A DNA stretch of 64,000 nt from Streptomyces sp. NRRL S-646 (GTDB lineage: Bacteria > Actinomycetota > Actinomycetes > Streptomycetales > Streptomycetaceae), in contig NZ_JODC01000012.1 of the NCBI RefSeq assembly GCF_000720765.1, positions 1 through 64,000 on the forward strand, in the 5' to 3' direction. Of the stretch, positions 40,979 through 49,227 are shown piece after piece. A program made the translations under genes and the position numbers. The first letter of the stretch is position 1. Every line of letters begins with the position of its first letter. The notes under the pieces were generated by a model. The model was given only the letters and a program-made list of their open reading frames with translations. It had not been told where the DNA came from and made no database searches.

Positions 40979-41007
40979 CAAGGGCACCCGCGCGCTGGGT
41001 GCCCTTG
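40979..41007 (+). terminator. hairpin terminator after the copper-storage gene
   Basis: Perfect 11-bp stem CAAGGGCACCC / GGGTGCCCTTG with a 7-nt loop, 20 nt past the stop. Confidence 0.75.
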
Positions 41008-41070
41008 GTCATGTGCGGGCGGGGCTGCTGGCGTTGGACGGTGCCCGGCGTTGGTGCAGGCCGGGGCGGT

Positions 41071-41258
41071 GCGCGGCCCGGCGGTGCGGGGTGCGCGGCC
41101 CGGCGGTGCGGGGTGCCGCCTGCGCCCACCCGTGCCGCCCTAGGCGGCACGAATGCCCGCAGGCCACGGCAGACACAGTCGCCCGCAGGCTACGGCGGGC
41201 ACGGCCGCCTGCGGGCTACGGCGGGCACGGTCGCCCGCGGGCTACGCAGGGGCGGCTA
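41071..41258. repeat. two tandem repeats and a palindrome between csp and the HAD gene
   Basis: First, a 22-bp unit (GCGCGGCCCGG then CGGTGCGGGGT) occurs twice exactly (41071-41092, 41093-41114). Then comes a palindrome GTGCCGCC-CTA-GGCGGCAC (41133-41151). Last, four 26-bp units opening GCC(C/T)GC(A/G)GGC(C/T)ACG start at 41155, 41181, 41207 and 41233; the last overlaps the stop codon of the HAD gene. No coding potential is visible. The palindrome may terminate the leftward HAD transcript. Confidence 0.8.
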
Positions 41259-41885
41259 CGTCGTGAAGAGTGGTTCCAGGGCCCGTTCCAGGTCTGTCGC
41301 CGTGCGGAAGTGCACCGGCTGCATTCCCAGGGCTGCCGCCGCCTCGGTGTTCTCCTCTGTGTCGTCGATGAACAGGCAGCGTTCGGGGCGTACGCCCGCC
41401 AGGTCGGCCGCGAGGCGGTAGATGCGCGGGTCCGGCTTGGCGAGGCCGACGCGGGCGCTGTTGACGACCTCGTCCGCGAGGTCGGCGAGGCCGAGCGCGG
41501 TGAGGTCGTCCTCGAGGCGGACGGTGGCGTTGCTGACGAGGACGAGCGGCACCCGGGTGCGCGCCCGGCGCAGCAGCGCGACCACCGTCTCGTCGGCCGT
41601 GAAGGGCGACTCCAGCAGGGCCGTGCCCAGGTCCCAGGCCGTGGCTTCCGGAACCAGCCCGGACAGGCCCTCGGCGATGGCCTGCACCCACTCCTGCAGG
41701 TCGACCCGGCCCAGCAGCACCGGCAGAGCGGTCTCCCGCGCGAAGGCGACCTTCGCGGTGGTGCCCTCGGCGAGCCCGGCGGCCCGCTCCAGGGCGTGCA
41801 GCCCGGAGGGGTCGTAGGACCGGATCACGTTGTCCACGTCGCAGAGCACCGCGTCGAACGGTGCTCTGCCAGGCCGCTCAGTCAC
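41256..41885 (-). CDS. HAD family hydrolase
   Basis: A 209-aa HAD phosphatase-type protein (GTG start, TERPGRAPFDAVLCDVDNVI). Motif I is CDVDNVIRSYD, motif II LVLVSNATVRLE, motif III KPDPRIYR and motif IV IDDTEENTEAA, so all four are present; the second Asp of motif I follows the expected DxD pattern. The substrate is unknown. It overlaps the stop of the upstream LCP-6 gene by 8 nt and is therefore coupled to it, suggesting a role near the envelope pathway or simple hitch-hiking. Confidence 0.88.
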   Translation of the reverse strand: MTERPGRAPFDAVLCDVDNVIRSYDPSGLHALERAAGLAEGTTAKVAFARETALPVLLGRVDLQEWVQAIAEGLSGLVPEATAWDLGTALLESPFTADETVVALLRRARTRVPLVLVSNATVRLEDDLTALGLADLADEVVNSARVGLAKPDPRIYRLAADLAGVRPERCLFIDDTEENTEAAAALGMQPVHFRTATDLERALEPLFTT

Positions 41886-43179
41886 CCGCGACCGTGACCT
41901 TCTGGTCGTTGTTCAGCTCGTCCACCAGCGTCTTGACCTTCGCCTTGTCCCAGACGAGGTTGCCGCCGGTGGAGCCGGAGATCGGCATGTTCATCGACGT
42001 GCCGTCACCGCCGCTGACGCCCTTCATCGCCCAGAACATGGACGCCAGGTCCCACAGGCTCATGTCCTTGTCGACGGTGAGCGAGTCCAGGCCCGCGCCC
42101 ATGGTGGGGTACAGCTTGAAGGGGTTCAGGACCGTCGACGGGGTCGCCACCTGGTGCGCCAGGGCGGAGAGGAACTTCTGCTGGTTCTTGGTGCGCTGCA
42201 GGTCGGAGGTGGCGAAGGCGTGCCGGGTACGGACGAAGGCCAGGGCCTGCTCGCCGTTGAGCGTCTGCTCGCCCGACTTGAAGTCGGCGCCCGAGTACTT
42301 GTCCTTGAAACCCTTGTCGATGTTGATCGTCACGCCGCCGACCGCGTCCACGATGTTCGCGAAGCCTGCGAAGCCGATCTCCACGTAGTGGTCGATGTGC
42401 AGGCCCATGTTGGCCTCGACCGTGCGGACGAGCAGCGTCGGCCCGTCCTCCGCGTACGCCGCGTTCAGCTTCGTCTGCCGGCCCGTGGCCGGGTAGGTCT
42501 TGCCGGAGGTCGACCCCTTGTAGGAGGGGATCGTCACGTTCGAGTCGCGGGGCAGCGATATGAGCGTGTCGCCGCTGTCGCCGACGTGCAGGATCATCAT
42601 CGAGTCGGTCCGCTTGCCCTCCGCGGACCCGGTGTGCAGCTGCTTCTTCTGCTCGGAGGACAGCCCGGCCCGGCTGTCGGAGCCGACGATCAGGTAGTTC
42701 GTGCCGTCGCCCGTCGCCGGCCGGTCGATGACCGTGGACAGGTCGACGTCCCGGTGCAGCTTGCCGTCGGCCCAGAAGTACGTGGCGACCGACGTCACGG
42801 CCAGCGCCGTGACCAGGGTTATCGCCGTCCACTTGATACGGCGCCGCCAGTTCGGCCGCGGCCGGTACTCGCCCGGGTCACCGGGACCGCCCGGCCCTCC
42901 GCCGCCGGGCGAGCCGTAGACGTGGCCGGTGTTGTAGCCGCTGTCGTAGCCGTCGTTCGCGGTGTCGGCGCCGCCGTACCCCTGGCCGTTGACGTACGAG
43001 GGCTGCTGGGGCACCCCGCCGCCGTACGGCTGGGCGGACGGGCCGGAGCCCCCGTACGCGCCCGAGGCAGGCCGGCGGACCTGCCGCATCGCGCGGGCAC
43101 CCTCAGGGTGTGCGCTCGCGCTGCCGCGTCCGTACCGGTTGCGGTTGTCGTCGGACCATGCCTCGGGCCAATCGTTCAT
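41878..43179 (-). CDS. LCP protein number 6, without LytR_C
   Basis: A 433-aa protein starting MNDWPEAWSDDNRNRYGRGS. The long cytoplasmic part (about 110 residues) is rich in Gly, Tyr, Pro and Asn; one span follows (AITLVTALAVTSVATYFWAD). The LCP domain has YLIVGSDSRAGLS, DSMMILHVGDSGDTL, ISLPRDSNVTIP, IVDAVGGVTINIDKG and GEQALAFVRTRH. It runs opposite to LCP 1-5 and ends without a LytR_C domain. The Tyr/Gly-rich N-terminus resembles the tail of the giant glycosyltransferase at 18194. Confidence 0.9.
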   Translation of the reverse strand: MNDWPEAWSDDNRNRYGRGSASAHPEGARAMRQVRRPASGAYGGSGPSAQPYGGGVPQQPSYVNGQGYGGADTANDGYDSGYNTGHVYGSPGGGGPGGPGDPGEYRPRPNWRRRIKWTAITLVTALAVTSVATYFWADGKLHRDVDLSTVIDRPATGDGTNYLIVGSDSRAGLSSEQKKQLHTGSAEGKRTDSMMILHVGDSGDTLISLPRDSNVTIPSYKGSTSGKTYPATGRQTKLNAAYAEDGPTLLVRTVEANMGLHIDHYVEIGFAGFANIVDAVGGVTINIDKGFKDKYSGADFKSGEQTLNGEQALAFVRTRHAFATSDLQRTKNQQKFLSALAHQVATPSTVLNPFKLYPTMGAGLDSLTVDKDMSLWDLASMFWAMKGVSGGDGTSMNMPISGSTGGNLVWDKAKVKTLVDELNNDQKVTVAGD

Positions 43180-43298
43180 GGGGCCCAGTGTGCAGGGAGC
43201 AGCCATGCCCTTCACAAGAGTCGTAGGAAAATCAGGGCACGGCTGTTGCGAAGCCAACACAAAGTCCGCGGATGTCACCTCGGCATAAGGTGGAGGCC

Positions 43299-43865
43299 AT
43301 GACAGACCAGGCCCCCGCCACGGAATCGGATACTCCGGATATACCGGAGGTCCCTGGCAAGCCCACCTCGGCGTCCCGGACCACGCTCAGTCACATCATG
43401 ACGCACAACGACACGAACCTTCTGGGCACGGTGCACGGTGGCGTGATCATGAAGCTGGTGGACGATGCGGCGGGCGCGGTGGCCGGCCGGCACAGCGGCG
43501 GCCCCGCCGTCACGGCGTCGATGGACGAGATGGTGTTCCTGGAGCCGGTCCGCGTCGGCGACCTGGTCCATGTGAAGGCCCAGGTCAACTGGACCGGCCG
43601 GACGTCGATGGAGGTCGGGGTCCGGGTCCTGGCCGAGCGCTGGAACGAGTCGACCCCGCCCACCCAGGTCGGCTCCGCCTACCTGGTCTTCGCCGCGGTG
43701 GACGCCGACGGCAAGCCCCGCCGGGTGCCGCCGGTGCTGCCGGAGACGGAGAAGGACAGGCGCCGCTACCAGGAGGCCCAGATCCGCCGCACCCACCGGC
43801 TGGCGCGGCGGCGGGCGATCGTGGAGCTGCGGGAGAAGCGGGCGGCGGAGGGGCTCGACGACTGA
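43299..43865 (+). CDS. hotdog-fold acyl-CoA thioesterase
   Basis: A 188-aa protein (ATG with GGTGGAGG upstream). The hotdog core has TLSHIMTHNDTNLLGTVHGG, where Asn-Asp and the conserved HGG sit at the substrate tunnel, and KLVDDAAGAVAGRH, as in YciA/BFIT-type thioesterases. The C-terminal 45 residues are charged (RRRYQEAQIRRTHRLARRRA), a feature of this actinobacterial subgroup. It hydrolyses acyl-CoA to free acid plus CoA; chain-length preference unknown. It is convergent with the acyl-CoA dehydrogenase gene, and the link to fatty-acid turnover is plausible. Confidence 0.87.
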   Translation: MTDQAPATESDTPDIPEVPGKPTSASRTTLSHIMTHNDTNLLGTVHGGVIMKLVDDAAGAVAGRHSGGPAVTASMDEMVFLEPVRVGDLVHVKAQVNWTGRTSMEVGVRVLAERWNESTPPTQVGSAYLVFAAVDADGKPRRVPPVLPETEKDRRRYQEAQIRRTHRLARRRAIVELREKRAAEGLDD

Positions 43866-43877
43866 GCCGAAGCGCAC

Positions 43878-43907
43878 GACAGCCCCCGGCAGACACCGGG
43901 GGCTGTC
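43878..43907. terminator. bidirectional hairpin terminator
   Basis: Perfect 12-bp stem GACAGCCCCCGG / CCGGGGGCTGTC with a 6-nt loop, midway between the convergent thioesterase and acyl-CoA dehydrogenase genes. Confidence 0.8.
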
Positions 43908-43931
43908 GCATGAGCGAGGAACCGCGGAGTG

Positions 43932-45089
43932 CTACGGCAGGTTCCGCGCCATCACGATCCGCTGGACCTGGTTGGTGCCCTCGTAGATCTGGGTGATCTT
44001 CGCGTCGCGCATCATGCGCTCCACCGGGTAGTCACGGGTGTAGCCGTAGCCGCCCAGCAGCTGCACCGCGTCCGTGGTGACCTCCATGGCCACGTCCGAC
44101 GCGAAGCACTTGGCGGCGGCGCCCTGGAAGGTCAGGTCCTTGTCGCCGCGCTCCGAGGCCGCCGCGGCCTGGTACGTGAGGGCGCGGGCGGCGGAGACCT
44201 TCATGGCCATGTCGGCCAGCATGAACTGGATGCCCTGGAAGTCGGCGATCGGCTTGCCGAACTGCTTGCGCTCCTGGACATAGCCCTTGGCGTAGTCGAG
44301 GGCGCCCTGGGCGACACCGAGGGCCTGCGCGGCGATGGTGATGCGGGTGTGGTCGAGGGTCTTCATCGCCGTGGCGAAGCCGGTGCCCTCCTCGCCGATC
44401 ATGCGGTCGGCGGGGATGCGGACGTTGTCGAGGTAGACCTCGCGGGTCGGGGAGCCCTTGATGCCGAGCTTCTTCTCCGGGGCACCGAAGGAGACACCCT
44501 CGTCCGATTTCTCGACGACGAAGGCCGATATGCCCTTCGAGCGCTTCGAGGGGTCCGTCACCGCCATCACCGTGTAGTACTCGGAGACGCCCGCGTTGGT
44601 GATCCAGCGCTTCACGCCGTTGAGGATCCAGTGGTCGCCGTCGCGCACCGCCTTCGTCTTCATGCCGGCCGCGTCCGAACCCGCGTCCGGCTCGGAGAGG
44701 CAGTACGAGAACATCGCGTCGCCCTTGGCGAGCGGGCTCATGTATTTCTTCTTCAGCTCCTCGGAGCCGGAGAGGATCACGGGGAGCGAGCCGAGCTTGT
44801 TCACGGCCGGGATCAGGGACGAGGAGACGCACACGCGCGCGACCTCCTCGATCACGATGACCGTCGCCAGCGCGTCGGCGCCCGCGCCGCCGTACTCCTC
44901 GGGGACGTGCACCGCGTGCAGGTCGTTCGCGACCAGGGCCTCCAGGGCTTCCTGCGGGAAGCGGGCCTCCTCGTCCACGACGGCGGCGTACGGCGCGATC
45001 TTCGCCTCGGCCAGTGAACGGATCGCGTCGCGGAGCATGTCGTGCTCCTCGGACGGGCGGTACAGGTCGAAATCAGCCGATCCGGCCAA
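43932..45089 (-). CDS. acyl-CoA dehydrogenase
   Basis: A 385-aa FAD enzyme of normal length for the family. Signatures: CLSEPDAGSDAAGMKTKAVR (FAD/substrate region) and the C-terminal QLLGGYGYTRDYPVERMMRD. The catalytic Glu is in QIYEGTNQVQRIVMAR near the end, as in short/medium-chain acyl-CoA dehydrogenases. It introduces the first double bond of fatty-acid beta-oxidation or acts on a branched acyl-CoA. TTG start (GGAGCGTGAG upstream) gives MAGSADFDLYRPSEEH. Confidence 0.92.
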   Translation of the reverse strand: MAGSADFDLYRPSEEHDMLRDAIRSLAEAKIAPYAAVVDEEARFPQEALEALVANDLHAVHVPEEYGGAGADALATVIVIEEVARVCVSSSLIPAVNKLGSLPVILSGSEELKKKYMSPLAKGDAMFSYCLSEPDAGSDAAGMKTKAVRDGDHWILNGVKRWITNAGVSEYYTVMAVTDPSKRSKGISAFVVEKSDEGVSFGAPEKKLGIKGSPTREVYLDNVRIPADRMIGEEGTGFATAMKTLDHTRITIAAQALGVAQGALDYAKGYVQERKQFGKPIADFQGIQFMLADMAMKVSAARALTYQAAAASERGDKDLTFQGAAAKCFASDVAMEVTTDAVQLLGGYGYTRDYPVERMMRDAKITQIYEGTNQVQRIVMARNLP

Positions 45090-45140
45090 GGTTTCTCACG
45101 CTCCAAGGACGCTTCTGACGCACTGTGGTGATGGCGCTAA

Positions 45141-45155
45141 TTACCGTTAAGTAAC
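45141..45155. promoter_or_regulatory. possible operator upstream of acyl-CoA dehydrogenase
   Basis: TTACCGTTAAGTAAC contains inverted TTAC/GTAA arms and lies in an AT-rich patch 52-66 bp before the acyl-CoA dehydrogenase start and about 125 bp before the UDP-glucose dehydrogenase start. Such short palindromes are typical targets of TetR-type fatty-acid regulators, but no regulator gene is adjacent. Confidence 0.3.
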
Positions 45156-45278
45156 TCAAATTTTAGGGGGCGGTCCACGGGAGTGATACGTGAGCTTGGC
45201 GACAGCGGGAAAGCTGCCCGTGGAACCGCCCGACTATGCTCGGCTCCGCACTACCCACGTCCCCCTTCTGGAGCACTC

Positions 45279-46622
45279 ATGGCCCTCAAGATCACCGTGA
45301 TCGGCATCGGCTATCTCGGCGCGACACACGCCGCCGCGATGGCCGAGCTGGGCTTCGAGGTGCTCGCCCTGGATGTCGTACCGGAGAAGATCGAGAAGCT
45401 GGCGCGGGGCGAGGCCCCGATGTTCGAGCCCGGCCTCGACGAGCTGCTGCGCAAGCATGTCGCCGGGATCGAGGGGTCCACCGGGCGGCTCCGCGTCACC
45501 ATGGACTGGGCCGAGGTGGGGGCCTTCGGCGACGTCCACTTCCTGTGCATCAACACCCCGCAGAAGCACGGCGAGTACGCCTGCGACATGTCGTACGTCG
45601 ACTCCGCCTTCGCCTCCCTCGCCCCGCATCTGACCAGGCCCGCCCTGGTCGTCGGCAAGTCGACCGTGCCGGTCGGGTCCGCCGACCGGCTGGCCCGCTT
45701 CCTCGTCGAGAACTCCCCGGCCGGCGAGGACGCCGAGCTGGCCTGGAACCCCGAGTTCCTGCGCGAGGGGTTCGCCGTGGACGACACCCTGCACCCCGAC
45801 CGGATCGTGGTCGGCGTGCGCAGCGAGCGGGCGGAGAAGCTGCTGCGCGAGGTGTACGCGACGCCGCTGTCCGAGGGGACGCCGTTCGTCGTCACCGACT
45901 TCCCGACCGCCGAGCTGGTGAAGACGTCCGCCAACTCCTTCCTCGCCACCAAGATCTCCTTCATCAACGCGATGGCGGAGATGTGCGAGGCCTCTGGTGG
46001 CGACGTCACCAAGCTGGCGGAGGCCATCGGCTACGACGACCGGATCGGCAAGAAGTTCCTTCGGGCCGGCATCGGGTTCGGCGGCGGCTGTCTGCCCAAG
46101 GACATCCGGGCCTTCATGGCGCGCGCCGGTGAGCTCGGCGCCGACCAGGCGCTGACCTTCCTGCGCGAGATCGACTCGATCAACATGCGGCAGCGCGGGC
46201 AGATGGTGGAGCTGGCGCGGCAGGCACTCGGCGGCGGGCCCTTCCTGGGCAAGCGGGTCGCCGTGCTCGGCGCCACCTTCAAGCCGGACTCGGACGACGT
46301 ACGTGACTCCCCCGCGCTGAACGTCGCCGGCCAGATCCACCTCCAGGGCGGCCAGGTCACGGTGTACGACCCGAAGGGCATGGACAACGCCCGCAAGGTC
46401 TTCCCGACGCTCGGCTACGCCGACACGGCGCGGGAGGCCGTGCGGGGCGCCGACGTGGTGCTGCATCTGACCGAGTGGCGGGAGTTCCGCGAGCTGGACC
46501 CCGCGGCGCTCGGCGAGGTCACGGCGGCCCGGGTGATCCTGGACGGGCGCAACGCCCTGGACCCGGAGCTGTGGCGCAAGGCGGGCTGGACGTACCGGGC
46601 GATGGGGCGCCCCACGGCCTGA
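45279..46622 (+). CDS. UDP-glucose 6-dehydrogenase
   Basis: A 447-aa NAD-dependent enzyme oxidising UDP-glucose to UDP-glucuronate, a precursor of envelope sugars. Rossmann motif ITVIGIGYLGATHAAAMAEL at the N-terminus, catalytic Cys in GIGFGGGCLPKDIRAF, the helix with ANSFLATKISFINAMAE, and a second nucleotide-binding region VAVLGATFKPDSDDVRDSPA. Length is normal. The ATG is chosen over upstream in-frame codons because the family starts at this Rossmann strand. A strong hairpin follows. Confidence 0.93.
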   Translation: MALKITVIGIGYLGATHAAAMAELGFEVLALDVVPEKIEKLARGEAPMFEPGLDELLRKHVAGIEGSTGRLRVTMDWAEVGAFGDVHFLCINTPQKHGEYACDMSYVDSAFASLAPHLTRPALVVGKSTVPVGSADRLARFLVENSPAGEDAELAWNPEFLREGFAVDDTLHPDRIVVGVRSERAEKLLREVYATPLSEGTPFVVTDFPTAELVKTSANSFLATKISFINAMAEMCEASGGDVTKLAEAIGYDDRIGKKFLRAGIGFGGGCLPKDIRAFMARAGELGADQALTFLREIDSINMRQRGQMVELARQALGGGPFLGKRVAVLGATFKPDSDDVRDSPALNVAGQIHLQGGQVTVYDPKGMDNARKVFPTLGYADTAREAVRGADVVLHLTEWREFRELDPAALGEVTAARVILDGRNALDPELWRKAGWTYRAMGRPTA

Positions 46623-46648
46623 TCTCTCTGACGAGACTCGTGCAGGAC

Positions 46649-46689
46649 GACGCCGGTTCGGCCGAGGCTCAGTCGGCCGAACCGGCGTC
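46649..46689. terminator. strong bidirectional hairpin terminator
   Basis: Perfect 17-bp stem GACGCCGGTTCGGCCGA / TCGGCCGAACCGGCGTC, loop GGCTCAG, followed by TTGTT, between the convergent UDP-glucose dehydrogenase and CGNR genes. Confidence 0.85.
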
Positions 46690-46731
46690 TTGTTGCATTC
46701 TGCACCACTGGCACCCGGTGCGGCCGCTGAA

Positions 46732-47232
46732 CTACTTCGCCCGGTACCGGCGCATTTTCGCGCGCGCCCCGCACACCTGCATGGAGCACCAGCGGCCGCG
46801 GCCGGCCGGGCTGCGGTCGTAGTACGCCCAGTGGCAGGTGACCGACTCGCAGGCCTTGAGGCGGGTCCAGGTGCCGTCGACGAGGGACTGGGCGACGGCG
46901 GCGGCGATACGGGAGTGCAGTGGGCCTGCGTCGGCGGCGGCGAGGGCGGCCGAGCCGTCCGCGGGGTCGACCGTCAGGCGCAGGGGTGCGGACGACAGCA
47001 GGTCGTCCAGGGGCGTGACCCGGGCGTGCGGCGGATGGCCCGCGTGGGCCAGCAGCGCGGCTCGCAGTGATTCGCGCAGTTCGCGTGCCGCGGGGACCTC
47101 GTCCTCGGTGAGGCCGAAGGGCGCGCGGCCGTCCGCCGTGTCGAGGGCGTCGGCCCCCGACTCGATGTCCAGCGTGTTCACCAGGGACTCCACCAGAGCC
47201 AGGCTCCCCGGTGCGGCCGTCCGCTCACTCAT
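46732..47232 (-). CDS. CGNR zinc-finger protein (putative transcription regulator)
   Basis: A 166-aa protein. An N-terminal ABATE-type region (LVESLVNTLDIESG, residues about 9-125) is followed by a C-terminal CGNR-like zinc finger with two cysteine pairs: CESVTCHWAYYDRSPAGRGR, then WCSMQVCGARAKMRRYR. CGNR proteins are believed to be stress-linked transcription factors. It is divergent from the first VOC gene, and the shared 114-bp gap contains a symmetric array of GTTAC/GTAAC half-sites (47267-47326), suggesting autoregulation. Confidence 0.87.
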   Translation of the reverse strand: MSERTAAPGSLALVESLVNTLDIESGADALDTADGRAPFGLTEDEVPAARELRESLRAALLAHAGHPPHARVTPLDDLLSSAPLRLTVDPADGSAALAAADAGPLHSRIAAAVAQSLVDGTWTRLKACESVTCHWAYYDRSPAGRGRWCSMQVCGARAKMRRYRAK

Positions 47233-47266
47233 GGCTGCGCGCCACCTCCCGAATTTCCCTTGCGAC

Positions 47267-47326
47267 GTTACCTCCTATGCGGGAGCATGCAGTAACCGTT
47301 ACCTGTTGCCCGGATCTACGGGTAAC
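47267..47326. promoter_or_regulatory. symmetric GTTAC/GTAAC half-site array (candidate CGNR operator)
   Basis: Four 5-bp half-sites: GTTAC 47267-47271, GTAAC 47292-47296, GTTAC 47298-47302 and GTAAC 47322-47326. The middle pair forms GTAACCGTTAC, and the outer two flank it at nearly equal spacing (20 and 19 bp). They sit in the divergent promoter region of the CGNR and VOC genes. Confidence 0.5.
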
Positions 47327-47346
47327 GTCGTCTTCGAGGAGGAGTC

Positions 47347-47706
47347 ATGGCTCTCGCCAAGCTGGGTGCCGTAGTCCTGGACTGTCCCGACCCCGCCGCG
47401 CTCGCCGGTTTCTACGCCGGGATCCTGGGCGGCACCGTCGAGGCCGAGGAGGGCTGGGCCGACCTCACCACCCCCGACGGCCGGGCGCTGGCCTTCCAGG
47501 CCTCCCCCGGTTTCGTCGCCCCCGAGTGGCCCGCGCCCGACCACTCGCAGCAGTTCCACCTGGACCTGACCGTCGACGACCTGGACGCGGCCGAGGCGGG
47601 TGCGCTGGCTCTCGGCGCCAAGCCGCTGGACGCCGACGACCGCTCGCGGACCTGGCGGGTTTACGCGGATCCGGCCGGGCACCCGTTCTGTCTCTGCGCC
47701 TGCTGA
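47347..47706 (+). CDS. VOC (glyoxalase/bleomycin-resistance fold) protein 1
   Basis: A 119-aa single-domain VOC protein (MALAKLGAVVLDCPDPAALA) with the typical FYAGILGG opening and a HPFCLCAC end. Metal-ligand positions are only partly matched, so enzyme activity is unclear; many such proteins bind or modify small hydrophobic compounds. Strong GAGGAGG ribosome site. It is followed 14 bp later by a paralogue and faces the CGNR regulator, which may control both. Confidence 0.85.
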   Translation: MALAKLGAVVLDCPDPAALAGFYAGILGGTVEAEEGWADLTTPDGRALAFQASPGFVAPEWPAPDHSQQFHLDLTVDDLDAAEAGALALGAKPLDADDRSRTWRVYADPAGHPFCLCAC

Positions 47707-47720
47707 ACCGGGAGGACACC

Positions 47721-48110
47721 ATGCCAGTGGCCCGCTTCCGCTCCGTCGTCCTCGACTGCCCCGACCCGCGCGGCCTCGCCCGTTTCTACGCGGGCGTCGC
47801 GGGCGGTACGCCCGAGGAGGAGGACCCCGACTGGGTCGTCCTGCACGTCCCCGGCGGGCCCCGGCTCGCCTTCCAGCGGGCGGAGGGCCTCACCCCGCCC
47901 GAGTGGCCGCGCGCGGACCGCAACTCGCAGCAGTTCCACCTCGACTTCGACGCCGGGTCGACGTGGGAGGAGATCGACGCGGCGCACGAGAAGGTGCTGG
48001 CACTGGGGGCGCGGCCGCTGGACCTGGAGGACCGGGAGAAGAAGGACTTCCAGGTGTACGCCGACCCGGCCGGGCATCCGTTCTGCCTGTGCCGGATCAG
48101 CGAGCCGTAG
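47721..48110 (+). CDS. VOC protein 2, paralogue of the preceding gene
   Basis: A 129-aa VOC protein starting MPVARFRSVVLDCPDPRGLA and ending DPAGHPFCLCRISEP. The similarity to VOC protein 1 over its whole length (shared VVLDCPDP, FYAG, SQQFHLDF, YADPAGHPFCLC) indicates tandem duplication. GGGAGGACACC precedes the ATG. Its 3' end overlaps the end of the convergent dipeptidase-like gene by 14 bp, so the two transcripts must overlap. Confidence 0.85.
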   Translation: MPVARFRSVVLDCPDPRGLARFYAGVAGGTPEEEDPDWVVLHVPGGPRLAFQRAEGLTPPEWPRADRNSQQFHLDFDAGSTWEEIDAAHEKVLALGARPLDLEDREKKDFQVYADPAGHPFCLCRISEP

Positions 48111-49227
48111 ACCGGCCGTCGAGTTCCGCGATCGTCGCCGTCGAGGGCTCCCGGCGCTGCTGGAGCGCCCGGGCCGTGAAGTCGGCGGTGCGCAGGACGC
48201 GCTGGACGTTTCCCCAGGTCAGCAGGGCGATGTCGGGCTCGGACCAGCCGCGGTGCAGGAGTTCGGCGATGAGGTGCGGGTAGCAGGAGGCGTCGCCCAG
48301 GTCCTGGGGGTGGGCGGTGCCGGCGTCGTAGGTGCCGGACAGGCCGACGCACTCAGGTCCCGCCACCTCGCGCACATGGTCGAGGTGGTCGGCGACGTCG
48401 TTGACGGAGGGGCCCGTCTGTTCCGGCGTCAGCGGCACCATGCACAGGCCCTTGGCGGTGCCCACCCGGGCGAGCAGCTCGTCGGAGAGGTTGGCCGGGT
48501 GGGGGCGCAGGGTGCCGGCGGCGGAGCGGGTGAACAGGACCGGCGCCCTGGAGACCGCCAGGGTGCGGTCGACGGTGTCGGCGGAGGCGCCGGAGAGGTC
48601 GGCGAGCACACCGAGCCTGTTCATCTCCCGCACGACTTCCTCCCCGAACCGGGTGAGCCCGTCCTCGCTCGCCCAGGACACCCCGGACAGCGTGAGGATG
48701 CGCAGGCCGAGGGTGTACAGGGCGCGCAGGATGCCGAGGGAGTCGCCGAGCGCGGCGGCTTCGGCGGGGCCGAGCAGGAGGGCGATACGGCCGCAGTTGT
48801 GGGCGTCGGTGGCCTGCCCGGCGGTGCAGACGATGCGCAGCCCGTCGGGGTGGGCCCGCATCACGGTGTTCACGAGGTCCAGCTGCTCCAGGGTCTCGAC
48901 GACGATCTGCTCCCCGGTGATGCCTTCCGGCAGGTGCAGCGAGCAGAAGAGCATGCCCACATGCCCTTCCTGCAGCCGCGGCACGTCCGTGTCGACGTCA
49001 CTCTCGCCGAGTTCCAGGTCGTACCAGGACAGATGCCGGAGGGCCCATGGGAGCCCGCTGTAGCCGTCGGCGACGGGATGGACGGCGAGGATGGCGTGGG
49101 CGCGCTCCATCGGGGCGGCGCCCGGATCGGAGACGGGCTTGTACGGCCCGGCCTGGAAGGCTTCCGGCAGGCCGATGCCGTCAAGCTCCCCGACGGTGTG
49201 CAGTTCGTCGTCCTGGAGGTCTGCCAT
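48097..49227 (-). CDS. degenerate M19 (renal dipeptidase) paralogue, probably not a zinc enzyme
   Basis: A 376-aa protein with the full M19 barrel (MADLQDDELHTVGELDG). It parallels the intact dipeptidase at 49669 but lacks its metal ligands: the HND of [12 protein letters not shown] is AVHPVADGYSGLPWALR here, with Tyr-Ser-Gly at that position; DLSHVAATT becomes DLSGASADT; FSHSSSR becomes FTRSAAG; and GIGGDYDG becomes GLSGTYDAG. Such a protein could be a substrate-binding or regulatory pseudoenzyme. It is uninterrupted and of normal length, so it is under selection rather than a pseudogene. Confidence 0.82.
   Translation of the reverse strand: MADLQDDELHTVGELDGIGLPEAFQAGPYKPVSDPGAAPMERAHAILAVHPVADGYSGLPWALRHLSWYDLELGESDVDTDVPRLQEGHVGMLFCSLHLPEGITGEQIVVETLEQLDLVNTVMRAHPDGLRIVCTAGQATDAHNCGRIALLLGPAEAAALGDSLGILRALYTLGLRILTLSGVSWASEDGLTRFGEEVVREMNRLGVLADLSGASADTVDRTLAVSRAPVLFTRSAAGTLRPHPANLSDELLARVGTAKGLCMVPLTPEQTGPSVNDVADHLDHVREVAGPECVGLSGTYDAGTAHPQDLGDASCYPHLIAELLHRGWSEPDIALLTWGNVQRVLRTADFTARALQQRREPSTATIAELDGRSTAR

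Noticed and set aside
41155..41258. The 26-bp tandem units as a CRISPR array
   Set aside because: The units are contiguous with no unique spacers between them and no cas genes nearby.
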